Positions 54,888 through 63,737 of a DNA stretch of 64,000 nt are shown here, piece by piece. Location of the stretch: contig NZ_JAAMQM010000013.1 of assembly GCF_013523055.1 (NCBI RefSeq), positions 1 to 64,000 of the forward strand. Direction: 5' to 3'. Position numbers and translations under genes: made by a program. The DNA is from Pseudomonas capeferrum. Its GTDB lineage: Bacteria > Pseudomonadota > Gammaproteobacteria > Pseudomonadales > Pseudomonadaceae. Below the pieces are notes generated by a model. It was not told the origin of the DNA. It was given only the letters and a program-made list of their open reading frames with translations, and ran no database searches. Each line of letters starts with the position of its first letter. Position 1 is the stretch's first letter.

Positions 54888-55635
54888 CGGGATACGCTCG
54901 TGGCAGGTACTGCATCTCGGCCAGCAGCAGGCCCAGGTGTTCGGTGTGCAGCCCCCGCCGACCGCTCAGGTAGAAGTAGTTGGCCGCCGCGGGCACAGGC
55001 AGCTCCACGCTGGCGAAGACGGTCGCGACCTGCTGGCTCCAACCCGCCGCCACCCGCGCCGGATCAGCCGCGAAACCCGTTCTGGCGAGACGGGTTTCGC
55101 CATCGCTACCCGATAGCATCTCCACCGTGAAACGCCACACCTGCGGGATTGCCTCGAGCATGCGCCGACGACTTTCCTCGGTGCCGTCGCCCAGACGCTG
55201 CACCCACTCGCCGGAGCGACGCAGATGATAGGTGACTTCCTTCAGGGATTTGGCAGCGATGCCGGCGATACGCGTGTCCGAGGATGTGCAAAGCCCTTCA
55301 AGCACCTGGTAATGCCAGGCGTCGTAGAGAAACTGCTTGGTCATGGTCACGGCAAAATCGCCGTTGGGCTGCTCGACCAGCAACAAGTTGCGGTACTCGC
55401 GCTCGTCGCGGCGAAATGCCAGGTCATCGGCGTCACGACCGTCGTTCAGCAGCTCGGCGGCATACTCCAGCCAGTTGCGTGCCTGACCCACCAGGTCCAG
55501 GCCAACGTTCATCAGCGCCAGCTCTTCCTCGATGGCCGGCGCACGACCACACCATTGGCACAGGCGCTGACCTTGAACGAGAGCGGTGTCGCCGAGGAGC
55601 AGCAGATACTGGATAAGATCTTCTTGTGTGTTCAT
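54874..55635 (-). CDS. paaC: PaaC, structural subunit of phenylacetyl-CoA epoxidase
   Basis: A 253-residue ferritin-like subunit paralogous to PaaA that scaffolds the complex. It shows RLCQWCGRAPAIEEELALMN, NWLEYAAELLNDGRDADDLA, VTMTKQFLYDAWHYQVLEGL and LKEVTYHLRRSGEWVQRLGD. The ATG at 55635 (MNTQEDLIQYLLLLGD) is preferred to an upstream start that only adds two short residues blocks. It follows paaB by 8 bases. Confidence 0.95.
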   Translation of the reverse strand: MNTQEDLIQYLLLLGDTALVQGQRLCQWCGRAPAIEEELALMNVGLDLVGQARNWLEYAAELLNDGRDADDLAFRRDEREYRNLLLVEQPNGDFAVTMTKQFLYDAWHYQVLEGLCTSSDTRIAGIAAKSLKEVTYHLRRSGEWVQRLGDGTEESRRRMLEAIPQVWRFTVEMLSGSDGETRLARTGFAADPARVAAGWSQQVATVFASVELPVPAAANYFYLSGRRGLHTEHLGLLLAEMQYLPRAYPDATW

Positions 55636-55643
55636 GGCCAACC

Positions 55644-55925
55644 TCACATGTGTCCGACTTCTTCGGGCAGCTCGTAGAAGCTGGCGTGGCGATAGACCTT
55701 GTCATCGGCGGGCGCGAAAAGCGGGTCTTTTTCATCTGGCGACGAGGCGGTGATCAAGGCCGACGGTACCACCCACAGGCTTACGCCTTCGCTACGGCGG
55801 GTGTACAGCTCACGGGCGTTCTCGATGGCCATGGCCGAATCGGCGGCATGCACACTGCCGACGTGCTTGTGGTTGAGGCCGTGCTTGCTGCGCACGAATA
55901 CTTCGTAGAGGGTCCAGACTGACAT
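55644..55925 (-). CDS. paaB: PaaB, small subunit of phenylacetyl-CoA epoxidase
   Basis: A 93-residue subunit that bridges the PaaAC heterodimers. Family blocks SVWTLYEVFVRSKHGLNHKH and VGSVHAADSAMAIENARELY are intact, followed by RRSEGVSLWVVPSALITAS. It lies 27 bases after paaA and 8 before paaC. Confidence 0.95.
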   Translation of the reverse strand: MSVWTLYEVFVRSKHGLNHKHVGSVHAADSAMAIENARELYTRRSEGVSLWVVPSALITASSPDEKDPLFAPADDKVYRHASFYELPEEVGHM

Positions 55926-55952
55926 CGTGTTATCTCCGCATCGGTGGCCGTA

Positions 55953-56942
55953 TCAGGCGGCATTCTTGTTCTGTTGTTTACGTGCGTAGGCGACGGCGGC
56001 CTCGCGCACCCAGGCGCCGTCTTCGATGGCTTTGCGCCGGGTAGCGACACGTTCCTGGTTGCACGGCCCGTTGCCCTTGAGCACTTCGTAGAATTCGTCC
56101 CACCGGATCTCACCGAAGTCGTAGTGCCCACGGGACTCGTTCCATTTCAGGTCCGGGTCGGGCACCGTACAACCGAGCAGTTCGAGCTGGGGGATAGTCT
56201 GATCAACGAATCGTTGGCGCAGCTCGTCGTTGCTCTGGCGCTTGATCTTCCATGCCATGGACTGGGCGCTATTGGGCGAGTTGTCGTCGCTTGGGCCGAA
56301 CATCATCAGCGCCGGCCACCACAAGCGATCGATCGAATCCTGGACCATGTCCTTCTGCGCCTGGGTACCGTGGCGCATCATCGTCAGGAGCATTTCGTAG
56401 CCCTGGCGCTGATGAAAGCTCTCTTCCTTGCAGATACGGATCATCGCCCGCGAATAGGGTCCGTATGAGGTGCGCTGCAGGACCACCTGGTTGACGATCG
56501 CCGCGCCATCGACCAGCCAGCCGACGGCCCCCATGTCGGCCCAGCTCAGGGTCGGGTAGTTGAAGATGCTCGAGTACTTGGCCTTGCCGCTGTGCAGCTT
56601 GTCGATCTCCTGATCGCGGTCGGCGCCCAGGGTTTCCATGGCGCTGTACAGGTACAGACCGTGGCCGGCTTCGTCCTGGATCTTGGCCATCAGTTGCAGT
56701 TTGCGCTTGAGGCTTGGAGCACGCGTGACCCAGTTGCCTTCGGGAAGCATGCCGACGATTTCCGAGTGCGCGTGCTGCGAGATCTGCCGGATCAAGGTCT
56801 GGCGATAGGCCTCGGGCATCCAGTTCTTGGCTTCGATCTTGATCTCTGCGTCGATCTTTTCCTGAAAGTTGCGCTCTTCGGCGGACATCTCGTCCAGCGA
56901 CTTGATGCGCTTGACGCCGGTTTCTACCAATTGTGCGTACAT
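55953..56942 (-). CDS. paaA: PaaA, catalytic subunit of phenylacetyl-CoA 1,2-epoxidase
   Basis: A 329-residue di-iron subunit that epoxidises the ring of phenylacetyl-CoA. Iron-ligand blocks are [20 protein letters not shown] and [20 protein letters not shown]. The N-terminus [20 protein letters not shown] is that of the family. It is the first gene of paaABCDE and its promoter region holds the repeated GCGATACA-type motifs described separately. Confidence 0.96.
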   Translation of the reverse strand: MYAQLVETGVKRIKSLDEMSAEERNFQEKIDAEIKIEAKNWMPEAYRQTLIRQISQHAHSEIVGMLPEGNWVTRAPSLKRKLQLMAKIQDEAGHGLYLYSAMETLGADRDQEIDKLHSGKAKYSSIFNYPTLSWADMGAVGWLVDGAAIVNQVVLQRTSYGPYSRAMIRICKEESFHQRQGYEMLLTMMRHGTQAQKDMVQDSIDRLWWPALMMFGPSDDNSPNSAQSMAWKIKRQSNDELRQRFVDQTIPQLELLGCTVPDPDLKWNESRGHYDFGEIRWDEFYEVLKGNGPCNQERVATRRKAIEDGAWVREAAVAYARKQQNKNAA

Positions 56943-56988
56943 GTTCTGTCTCCCGCCTCAAGGCTGGTTGGGCATGGAGTATTTATAA

Positions 56989-57047
56989 GCGATACAGAAT
57001 ACATTATCAAACAAGATTTTTATGTATCTTATAAATTCGTGTATCGC
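56989..57047 (-). promoter_or_regulatory. Candidate operator upstream of paaA (inverted GCGATACA sites)
   Basis: GCGATACA at 56989-56996 and its exact reverse complement TGTATCGC at 57040-57047. A weaker copy (ATGTATCT) lies at 57022-57029. The segment is AT-rich, unlike its surroundings, and ends 47 bases before the paaA start. The same octamer recurs before paaY and, with one change, before paaF. It probably binds the phenylacetate regulator (PaaX type), whose gene is not in the window; this is inference. Confidence 0.5.
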
Positions 57048-57122
57048 TTTGCGCGATCGATAGGAACGGGGGTGGCCAATCCTACGGCAGACAAGCAATT
57101 TCTCAGGGCTCGAATCCGAGCC

Positions 57123-57150
57123 AAAAAAAAGCCCCGAACCATGTCGGGGC
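57123..57150 (-). terminator. Rho-independent terminator of the paaFGHIJK operon
   Basis: On the minus strand a 7-base stem GCCCCGA / TCGGGGC with a 6-base loop is followed directly by eight T residues, 18 bases beyond the paaK stop. It is the cleanest intrinsic terminator in the window. It separates the beta-oxidation/ligase operon from the paaA promoter. Confidence 0.92.
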
Positions 57151-57167
57151 CATGAGATATCGTCTTT

Positions 57168-58484
57168 TCAGCTGGCCACACGCCTGTCATACACATGACA
57201 GGCCTTGCCTTCGGAACGCTTCAGCGTCGCCAATGGCTGCACGACCACCCGCGTACTGATTCCGATATATGTCTTGATCTGCTTGGCCAGCTCGGCCACC
57301 AGCAATTTGCGCTGCGCCTCGTCGTAATGCTGACAATCGGCCCGTAACTCCACATGCACATCCACGCTGTCCATATTCCCATTACGATACAAATGTATCT
57401 CATAGCATTCGGAAAGCTGTTTTATTTTCAAAACCTGCTCCTCGATCTGCGTCGGGAATACGTTGACGCCACGAATGATGAGCATGTCGTCACTGCGCCC
57501 AGTGATCTTGTCGATACGCCGCATCGGTCGTGCCGTGCCTGGCAGCAGGCGCGTCAAGTCGCGGGTGCGGTAACGGATCATTGGCAGCGCTTCCTTGCTG
57601 AGCGAGGTGAAGACCAGTTCGCCCATCTGCCCGTCAGGCAGTGCCGCCCCCGTCACAGGGTCGATGATTTCCGGGTAGAAGTGGTCTTCCCAGATGGTCG
57701 GCCCGTCCTTGGTTTCGGCGCATTCCATGGCAACCCCTGGCCCCATGATTTCCGACAAGCCATAGATGTCCAACGCATTGATGCCCATGCGCTGCTCGAT
57801 GGAGCGGCGCAGCTCGTCGGTCCACGGCTCGGCACCAAAGATGCCCAGGCGCAAGGCCAGCTTGTGCGGATCCAGTCCCTGGCGCTCGATCTCGTCTGCC
57901 AGGTTCAGCATGTAGGATGGAGTGACCATGATGATGTCCGGCTGGAAATCGTTGATCAGCTGAACCTGCTTCTCGGTCTGCCCCCCCGACATGGGAATGA
58001 CGGTGCAGCCCAGCCGTTCGGCACCGTAGTGCGCGCCAAGGCCGCCGGTGAAAAGGCCGTAGCCGTAGGAGACATGCACCTTGTCGCCGCGTCGCCCACC
58101 CGCCGCACGTATCGAACGCGCGACCACGTTGGCCCAGGTATCGATATCGCCCTGGGTGTAGCCGACCACCGTCGGCTTGCCGGTGGTGCCGCTGGAGGCA
58201 TGCACCCTGACCACGTCATGCATCGGCACGGCGAACATGCCGTAGGGGTAGTTGTCACGCAGGTCGTTCTTGGTGGTGAAGGGGAACTTCGCAAGGTCTT
58301 CCAGACAGCGTACATCGTCCGGATGAATACCCAGCGCATCGAAACGTTGACGGTACAGTGGCACGTTCTGGTAGGCATGACCCAGGCTCCAGCGCAAACG
58401 GTCCAGCTGGTGCTGGCGCAGTTCGTCGAGGCTGGCGGTCTCCAGCGGATCGAGTACAGCAGTGTTCAAGGCGGCCATATTCAT
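57168..58484 (-). CDS. paaK: PaaK, phenylacetate-CoA ligase
   Basis: A 438-residue AMP-forming ligase that starts the pathway. The ATP motif is VHASSGTTGKPTVVGYTQGD, the adenylate motif DIYGLSEIMGPGVAMEC, and the hinge and C-terminal lysine regions GRSDDMLIIRGVNVFPTQIE and LKRSEGKACHVYDRR are intact. The ATG at 58484 (MNMAALNTAV) is chosen over an upstream frame extension. It lies 88 bases after paaJ, still on the same strand and before the terminator. Confidence 0.95.
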   Translation of the reverse strand: MNMAALNTAVLDPLETASLDELRQHQLDRLRWSLGHAYQNVPLYRQRFDALGIHPDDVRCLEDLAKFPFTTKNDLRDNYPYGMFAVPMHDVVRVHASSGTTGKPTVVGYTQGDIDTWANVVARSIRAAGGRRGDKVHVSYGYGLFTGGLGAHYGAERLGCTVIPMSGGQTEKQVQLINDFQPDIIMVTPSYMLNLADEIERQGLDPHKLALRLGIFGAEPWTDELRRSIEQRMGINALDIYGLSEIMGPGVAMECAETKDGPTIWEDHFYPEIIDPVTGAALPDGQMGELVFTSLSKEALPMIRYRTRDLTRLLPGTARPMRRIDKITGRSDDMLIIRGVNVFPTQIEEQVLKIKQLSECYEIHLYRNGNMDSVDVHVELRADCQHYDEAQRKLLVAELAKQIKTYIGISTRVVVQPLATLKRSEGKACHVYDRRVAS

Positions 58485-58571
58485 GATTTCACTCTGATTC
58501 TTTTTATGGTTCAGCCCGTGAAGGGCTCGAGTGTAGGGGGCGCACGACCCCACCCAGCGATTGGTGTCGGT

Positions 58572-59777
58572 TCAGATCCGCTCGATGATCATCGCGATGC
58601 CCTGCCCTACGCCAATGCACATGGTGCACAGGGCGTAGCGGCCACCCCGATGCTCCAGTTCGACCAGTGCCGTGGTCACAAGCCTCGCGCCGCTCATGCC
58701 CAGCGGATGGCCCAGAGCGATTGCGCCACCATTGGGATTGACCCGTGCATCGTCATCGGACAGCCCAAGCTCACGCAATACCGCCAGCCCTTGGGCGGCG
58801 AAGGCTTCGTTGAGCTCGATCACGTCCATGTCGGCCAGGCGCAGGTTGGCCAGTTCCAGCACCTTGCGTGTCGCAGGCACCGGGCCGATACCCATTATCC
58901 GCGGCTCCACACCCGCCGTCGCCATTGCCACGATCCGGGCGCGGGGCTTGAGGCCATAGCGTTGAGTCTGTTCGCGGCCGGCCAGCAACAAGGCGCAAGC
59001 ACCGTCGTTGACTCCGGAGGCGTTACCCGCGGTGATGCTCCCCCCCTCACGGAACGGTGTCGGCAGGCGCTGGAGCATGTCCAGGGTAGTATCGGGACGC
59101 GGGTGTTCATCGTGCTCGACGTGCTTCGGCTCGCCCTTGCGCTGGGGGATCGTCACGGCAACGATCTCCCGGGCCAGGCGCCCACTGGCGGCCGCGGCGG
59201 CAGCTCGTTGCTGGCTGCGCAGGGCGAAGGCATCCTGGTCTTCACGGGAAATCCCGTACTGCAGGGCCACGTTCTCCGCGGTCTCCGGCATCGAGTCGAT
59301 GCCGTAGGCCTTCTCCATGGCCTTGTTGACGAAACGCCAACCAATAGTGGTGTCGTAGATCCGCGCATCGCGAGCGAATGCCTGCTCGGCCTTGCCCAGG
59401 ACCAGTGGCGCCCGCGTCATGGATTCGACGCCTCCAGCGAGCATGAGACCGGTGTCGCCGCTACGGATCGAACGCGCTGCCAGGCCGATGGCGTCCATGC
59501 CCGAGCCGCACAGGCGGTTGACCGTGGTGCCCGGCACCGTGACCGGCAGGCCGGCCAGCAATGCCGACATGCGCGCCACGTTGCGATTGTCCTCACCGGC
59601 CTGGTTGGCGCAACCGTAGATCACATCGTCCACGGCCGACCAGTTCACCTGGGGGTTGCGTTCGATAAGAGCGCGCAATGGCACTGCGCCCAGGTCGTCG
59701 GCACGCACGCTGCTCAGCGCACCGCCATAGCGGCCGATCGGCGTGCGCACAGCATCGATGATAAAGGCATCAGTCAT
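58572..59777 (-). CDS. paaJ: PaaJ, 3-oxoadipyl-CoA/3-oxo-5,6-dehydrosuberyl-CoA thiolase
   Basis: A 401-residue thiolase with the nucleophilic Cys in [16 protein letters not shown], the His in [18 protein letters not shown] and the second Cys in [14 protein letters not shown]. It cleaves the C8 and C6 intermediates to acetyl-CoA and succinyl-CoA. Context rather than sequence distinguishes it from PcaF. The start overlaps the paaI stop. Confidence 0.94.
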   Translation of the reverse strand: MTDAFIIDAVRTPIGRYGGALSSVRADDLGAVPLRALIERNPQVNWSAVDDVIYGCANQAGEDNRNVARMSALLAGLPVTVPGTTVNRLCGSGMDAIGLAARSIRSGDTGLMLAGGVESMTRAPLVLGKAEQAFARDARIYDTTIGWRFVNKAMEKAYGIDSMPETAENVALQYGISREDQDAFALRSQQRAAAAAASGRLAREIVAVTIPQRKGEPKHVEHDEHPRPDTTLDMLQRLPTPFREGGSITAGNASGVNDGACALLLAGREQTQRYGLKPRARIVAMATAGVEPRIMGIGPVPATRKVLELANLRLADMDVIELNEAFAAQGLAVLRELGLSDDDARVNPNGGAIALGHPLGMSGARLVTTALVELEHRGGRYALCTMCIGVGQGIAMIIERI

Positions 59778-60219
59778 TTAGGGTCTCCTGGGCAAGCACG
59801 CGGCCTTGCACCTTGTAAGATTTACCACGGAACAGCGCGATCAGCTGTCCTTTCTGGTTTTCCACGCGCACGTCATAAGTGCCGGTACGGCCCTTGCGGG
59901 TCTGCTCCACACAGACTGCGACCAACGTGTCGCCCGCGTAGGCTGGAGCGAGGTAATCGATAGTGCAGCCCAGGCCTATGGTGACCTGATCATAAGTGTT
60001 GCAGGCGACGGCGAAGGCCGAGTCGGCCAAGGTGAAGATGAAACCACCGTGACAACTGCCGTGGCCCTGGACCATGTCGTCACCCACCGCCATCTGCAGG
60101 GTCGCGTTGCCTGGAGCCACGGCCAGCAGTTGCATGCCTAGAGCGAGGCTGGCCCGGTCGCGCGAAAGCAGGGTGCGGGCGCATTGGTCGGCCAGGTCGT
60201 GCGCTTGAAGATCAGGCAT
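59770..60219 (-). CDS. paaI: PaaI, hotdog-fold acyl-CoA thioesterase
   Basis: A 149-residue hotdog thioesterase: GNATLQMAVGDDMVQGHGSC, HGGFIFTLADSAFAVACNTY, then GCTIDYLAPAYAGDTLVAVC. The Asp in the HGGFIFTLADSAF helix is the catalytic residue of the family. It releases CoA from dead-end intermediates and so protects the CoA pool. It overlaps paaH by 8 bases; the start MPDLQAHDLADQ at 60219 is used because the upstream frame is shadow of paaH. Confidence 0.93.
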   Translation of the reverse strand: MPDLQAHDLADQCARTLLSRDRASLALGMQLLAVAPGNATLQMAVGDDMVQGHGSCHGGFIFTLADSAFAVACNTYDQVTIGLGCTIDYLAPAYAGDTLVAVCVEQTRKGRTGTYDVRVENQKGQLIALFRGKSYKVQGRVLAQETLND

Positions 60220-61777
60220 GCAGGCGCCCTCCCTCGGCAACCAGGCGACGCAACAGCAGCGAGGGGCGGTAGCGCGCCTCACCGTAGGCGGCCTGGAGGT
60301 TTTCGAGTACGGCGAGCACGTTCGCCAGGCCGATACGCTCGGCCCAGGCCAGCGGGCCGACCGGATAGTTGACGCCCTTGCGCATGGCCAGGTCGACATC
60401 CGCGGCGCTGGCTACACCTTGCAGGACGGCGTCGGCGGCTTCGTTGGCAAGCATCGCGACAGTGCGCAGTACAGCCAGGCCTGGAAGGTCGGCAAGCGGT
60501 GTCACCACCAGCCCTGCGCTTTGCAGCAGGGCCACGGCTTGCTCGCGAGCGACGTCGGTAATGCCGGCGCAACAACTGATAGCGATACGCGTCGCTTTGC
60601 CGTAGTCCAGGGCAAGGTCGAACACCACCAGGTTGTTCAGGGCATCGGACTTGGCACGTTCGCTGGCGAGGCGACCGTCACTCAATGCGAGCACGGCATC
60701 TCCCACCCGGATGATGCCTGACGCAGAGCGTGTCGATGGCAGCTGGGCGGACGCTTCATGGGTGCGCGTGACAACGATTCCAGCCGCCTCGAGGCGGGGC
60801 AGCAGGCCGTCGGCGATTCCCAGGTCCCCTTCGACCACGCAACCTTCCACACGCTGGCTGCTGCGCAACTCATGGATCACCGGACGCGGCACATTCGGCC
60901 CATGATCATAGAATCCCTGCCCACTCTTGCGGCCCAGACGGCCGGCGTCGACCAACTCCTTCTGGATGAGCGACGGCTGGAAACGCATGTCCCCGTAATA
61001 GGCCTCGAAAACCGAGCAGGTGACCGCATAATTGACATCGTGGCCAATCAGGTCCGTCAGTTCGAAAGCCCCCATGCGAAATCCACCGGCATCACGCATC
61101 AGCGCATCGAGCGTGGCGCAGTCGCCAGCGCCTTCCTGCAGCAGGCGCAGACTCTCGGCATAGAAGGGTCGTGCCACCCGATTGACAATGAAACCAGGCG
61201 TGGAACGCGCGTGCACCGGCGCCTTACCCCAGCACTTGACGGTGTCATAGACGCTGGCGGCAACCGCTTTCGACGTAGCCAGCCCGGAAACGATCTCTAC
61301 CAGCGCCATCAACGGTGCCGGGTTGAAAAAGTGCACCCCGAGAAACCGTTCTGGCCGCTGGAGGCCTGCAGCGATGCTTGTGATGGACAGCGAAGAAGTA
61401 TTGCTGGCCAGCACGCATTCCGGAGAGCAGACCGCCTCCAGGCGGGCAAACAGACCACGCTTGGCATCCAGGTTTTCGACGATGGCTTCGATCACCAACC
61501 GCGCATCGGCCAAGTCCTCGAAAGCATCGACGCTGCGCAGGCGCCCGCGGGTCTCTTCTCGCTGCGCCTGAGTGATACGCCCCTTCTCCAGCGATTTGCC
61601 CAATTGCCGGTCCAACCCTTCGATCGCCTCGATGGCGGCGCCTGGACGGTTGTCGTAGAGCAGAACCGAATGCCCCGCCTGCGCCGCGACCTGGGCGATC
61701 CCAGCGCCCATGGCACCTGCGCCGATGACCGCGACGATGGCACTGCTGTCCAATGCATTGCCGTTCAGTGGCTCCAT
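60212..61777 (-). CDS. paaH: PaaH, 3-hydroxyacyl-CoA dehydrogenase
   Basis: A 521-residue dehydrogenase with the NAD site AVIGAGAMGAGIAQVAAQAG, the catalytic loop LGVHFFNPAPLMALVEIV with the active His, and two C-terminal 3-hydroxyacyl-CoA domains (STPGFIVNRVARPFYAESLR, then GVNYPVGPLAWAERIGLANV). It oxidises 3-hydroxyadipyl-CoA. The ATG at 61777 (MEPLNGNALD) lies two bases after the paaG stop; a GTG three codons upstream is an alternative. Confidence 0.94.
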   Translation of the reverse strand: MEPLNGNALDSSAIVAVIGAGAMGAGIAQVAAQAGHSVLLYDNRPGAAIEAIEGLDRQLGKSLEKGRITQAQREETRGRLRSVDAFEDLADARLVIEAIVENLDAKRGLFARLEAVCSPECVLASNTSSLSITSIAAGLQRPERFLGVHFFNPAPLMALVEIVSGLATSKAVAASVYDTVKCWGKAPVHARSTPGFIVNRVARPFYAESLRLLQEGAGDCATLDALMRDAGGFRMGAFELTDLIGHDVNYAVTCSVFEAYYGDMRFQPSLIQKELVDAGRLGRKSGQGFYDHGPNVPRPVIHELRSSQRVEGCVVEGDLGIADGLLPRLEAAGIVVTRTHEASAQLPSTRSASGIIRVGDAVLALSDGRLASERAKSDALNNLVVFDLALDYGKATRIAISCCAGITDVAREQAVALLQSAGLVVTPLADLPGLAVLRTVAMLANEAADAVLQGVASAADVDLAMRKGVNYPVGPLAWAERIGLANVLAVLENLQAAYGEARYRPSLLLRRLVAEGGRLHA

Positions 61778-61779
61778 GA

Positions 61780-62571
61780 TCAGCACCCCTTGAACACAGG
61801 CGAGCGTTTTTCCATGAAGGCGGCAACGCCCTCGCGATAGTCCTCGCTGCGACCGGCCAGGCGCTGCAGGTCGCGCTCAAGTTGCAGTTGTTCGTCCAGG
61901 CTGTTGTCCAGGCTGGCGTTGAACGCGCGCTTGATCAGGGCCAACCCTGACGTCGGCTGCTTCGCCAGATGCCGTGCGAGCTCCAGCGCCTCGTCACGCA
62001 AGGCTTCATCGTCGACCACCCGATAGATCAGACCCCACTGCTCGGCCTGCTCGGCCGTCAGGCGATTGCCCAGCAGCGCCAAGGCCTTGGCCCGTGCCAC
62101 GCCGACCAGCCGCGGCAGGAACCAGGTGCCTCCGGAATCCGGCACCAGCCCGAGTTTGCAGAACGCCTGGATGAAGCTCGCCGAACGCGCCGCCAGCACC
62201 AGGTCGCAGGCTAACGGGATGTTCGCGCCGGCACCGGCAGCGACACCGTTCACCGCACAGATCACCGGCAGCGGCAGATCACGCAGGGCGCGGATCATCG
62301 GGTTGTAGAATTTTTCGATCGATTCGCCCAGATCCGGCGCCGCCGCGCCCGGGGCCACATTGCGATCGCCCAGGTCCTGCCCGGCGCAGAAACCGCGACC
62401 CTCGCCGCTCAACAACAGCACACGCACCTGGGGGTTGCCACGCACCTGCTTGAGGGCCTCCTTGAACTCGGCATGCATTTGCGGATTGAAGCTGTTCAAT
62501 TGCTCGGGGCGGTTCAGCCGGAGGAAGGCTACGCCGTCCTCGATGTCGAAAAGAATGTGCTCGAAAGTCAT
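61780..62571 (-). CDS. paaG: PaaG, 1,2-epoxyphenylacetyl-CoA isomerase
   Basis: A 263-residue crotonase-fold enzyme that isomerises the ring epoxide to oxepin-CoA. It has LRLNRPEQLNSFNPQMHAEF, the oxyanion-hole blocks GEGRGFCAGQDLGDRN and INAVNG-like VICAVNGVAAGAGANIPLAC, and LGLVPDSGGTWFLPRLVG with the catalytic Asp. The DSGGTW motif distinguishes PaaG from its neighbour PaaF. Confidence 0.94.
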   Translation of the reverse strand: MTFEHILFDIEDGVAFLRLNRPEQLNSFNPQMHAEFKEALKQVRGNPQVRVLLLSGEGRGFCAGQDLGDRNVAPGAAAPDLGESIEKFYNPMIRALRDLPLPVICAVNGVAAGAGANIPLACDLVLAARSASFIQAFCKLGLVPDSGGTWFLPRLVGVARAKALALLGNRLTAEQAEQWGLIYRVVDDEALRDEALELARHLAKQPTSGLALIKRAFNASLDNSLDEQLQLERDLQRLAGRSEDYREGVAAFMEKRSPVFKGC

Positions 62572-62617
62572 GACCGTTAATGCTCGCAAGAATGGATGAA
62601 AACAGGTCGGCGCGCTG

Positions 62618-63390
62618 TCAGCGCCCGGTGAACACTGGCGCTCGCTTTTCCTGGAAGGCACGAATGCCTTCATTGCGGTCCGCGCTGGCAGCCAGCACCG
62701 TGAACGCATTCCGCTCGAAACGCAGGCCCGTGGCCAGGTCGGTATCCATCGCCTTGAGCAAAGCTTCCTTGGCCAGACGCACGGCGAGCGGCGCCTTACT
62801 GGCAATGCTCTGGGCCAGGCTCAGGGCACGATCGACGGTGAATTCGGGTTGGGTAATTTCGCTGACCAGACCGGCGCGCTGCGCGGTCCGCGCATCGATG
62901 GCTTCGCCGGTCAGGACCATCTGCATGGCCATCGACTTGCCGACCGCGCGCAGAGTCGTTGGGTACCGCCAGCGCCGGGCATGATGCCGAGCTTGATCTC
63001 CGGTTGACCGAAGCGAGCATCCGCGCCCGCGACGATGATGTCGGCGTGCATTGCCAGCTCGCAGCCGCCGCCCAGGGCGAAGCCATTGACCGCCGCGATC
63101 ATCGGCTTGGCGAAGCGGCTGATGCGCTGCCAGTGCCGGGTCCGGGGGTCATTGAGGATGCCGATCGCATCGCGCTCGGCCATTTCCGTGATGTCGGCGC
63201 CGGCGGCGAAGGCCTTGCGGTTGCCAGTGATCACCACCGCACGGCAGGCATCATCCTGCTCCAGACGATCAAGCACCTCGGCCAAGTCGCCGAGCAGACA
63301 GGTATTGAGGGAATTGAGCACCTCTGGCCGGTTCAGGGTAATCAGACAGACACCCGAATCACGGGAGTCCAGCAGCAGGAGGTCAGGCAT
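62618..63390 (-). pseudogene. paaF: PaaF, 2,3-dehydroadipyl-CoA hydratase, frameshifted
   Basis: A crotonase-fold hydratase gene with one frame break. From the ATG at 63390 it reads LITLNRPEVLNSLNTCLLGD, AFAAGADITEMAERDAIG and KLGIMPGAGGTQRL, with both catalytic Glu regions in place. Near 62950 the expected RAVGKSMAMQMVLTGE continues in another frame, and the rest (AQRAGLVSEITQPEFTVDRA to EKRAPVFTG) is perfect in that frame to 62618. The span is one base short of a multiple of three, so a single-base deletion (CTCTGCG region) explains it. The rest shows no decay, so a sequencing error or a very recent mutation are both possible. It is the first gene of the operon. Confidence 0.85.
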
Positions 63391-63466
63391 GACAGTCACC
63401 GTGCTTGCCAGTCGAAGCTGGCTGTTGTTGTTAGCTCAAGGCGGATTGCAGGTGAGTATAGGCCCA

Positions 63467-63480
63467 ATACGATACATAAG
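63467..63480 (-). promoter_or_regulatory. GCGATACA-like site upstream of paaF
   Basis: ATACGATACATAAG, about 80 bases before the paaF start, shares CGATACAT with the site before paaY and the core with those before paaA. On the minus strand it follows a TTGACA hexamer near 63507, but I could not pair this with a good -10. Confidence 0.45.
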
Positions 63481-63635
63481 ATCAACCAAAAACAATTAAA
63501 CCTGTGTCAATTCGTTCTCTGAGTGTGCCATGGGCTGCCATGAAGCAGAAGAGCAGTCCGACACGTACGGTATGGCATAGCGCAGAAACCGAGGCTAAGT
63601 GGCTTTGTGCACAACACCAGCAACAACCCTATAAA

Positions 63636-63679
63636 GCGATACATCAATCGATTGCTTTTTAATCACATTTCATTATATT
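63636..63679 (+). promoter_or_regulatory. paaY promoter with overlapping candidate operator
   Basis: TTGCTT (63652-63657) and TATATT (63674-63679) are spaced 16 bases apart and lie about 60 bases before the paaY start. GCGATACA (63636-63643) with the adjoining palindrome CAATCGATTG (63645-63654) overlaps the -35 region, a position suited to repression. The rest of the 347-base gap between paaF and paaY holds no gene. Confidence 0.55.
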
Positions 63680-63737
63680 TGCGTTACATGACCTGTGCTG
63701 ACGACATTGACGGCACCCCAAGCCCCAGGAGCTCACC

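Noticed and set aside
58497..58560. Possible mobile-element boundary near the paaK start because of the mixed AT/GC composition
   Set aside because: There are no terminal repeats, transposase or target duplication, and the operon order is the normal paa order.
57354..59963. An 869-codon open frame on the plus strand across paaK and paaJ
   Set aside because: It is antisense to two clearly recognised enzymes, has His/Arg/Gln-rich composition typical of frames opposite GC-rich codons, and has no similarity to any family.
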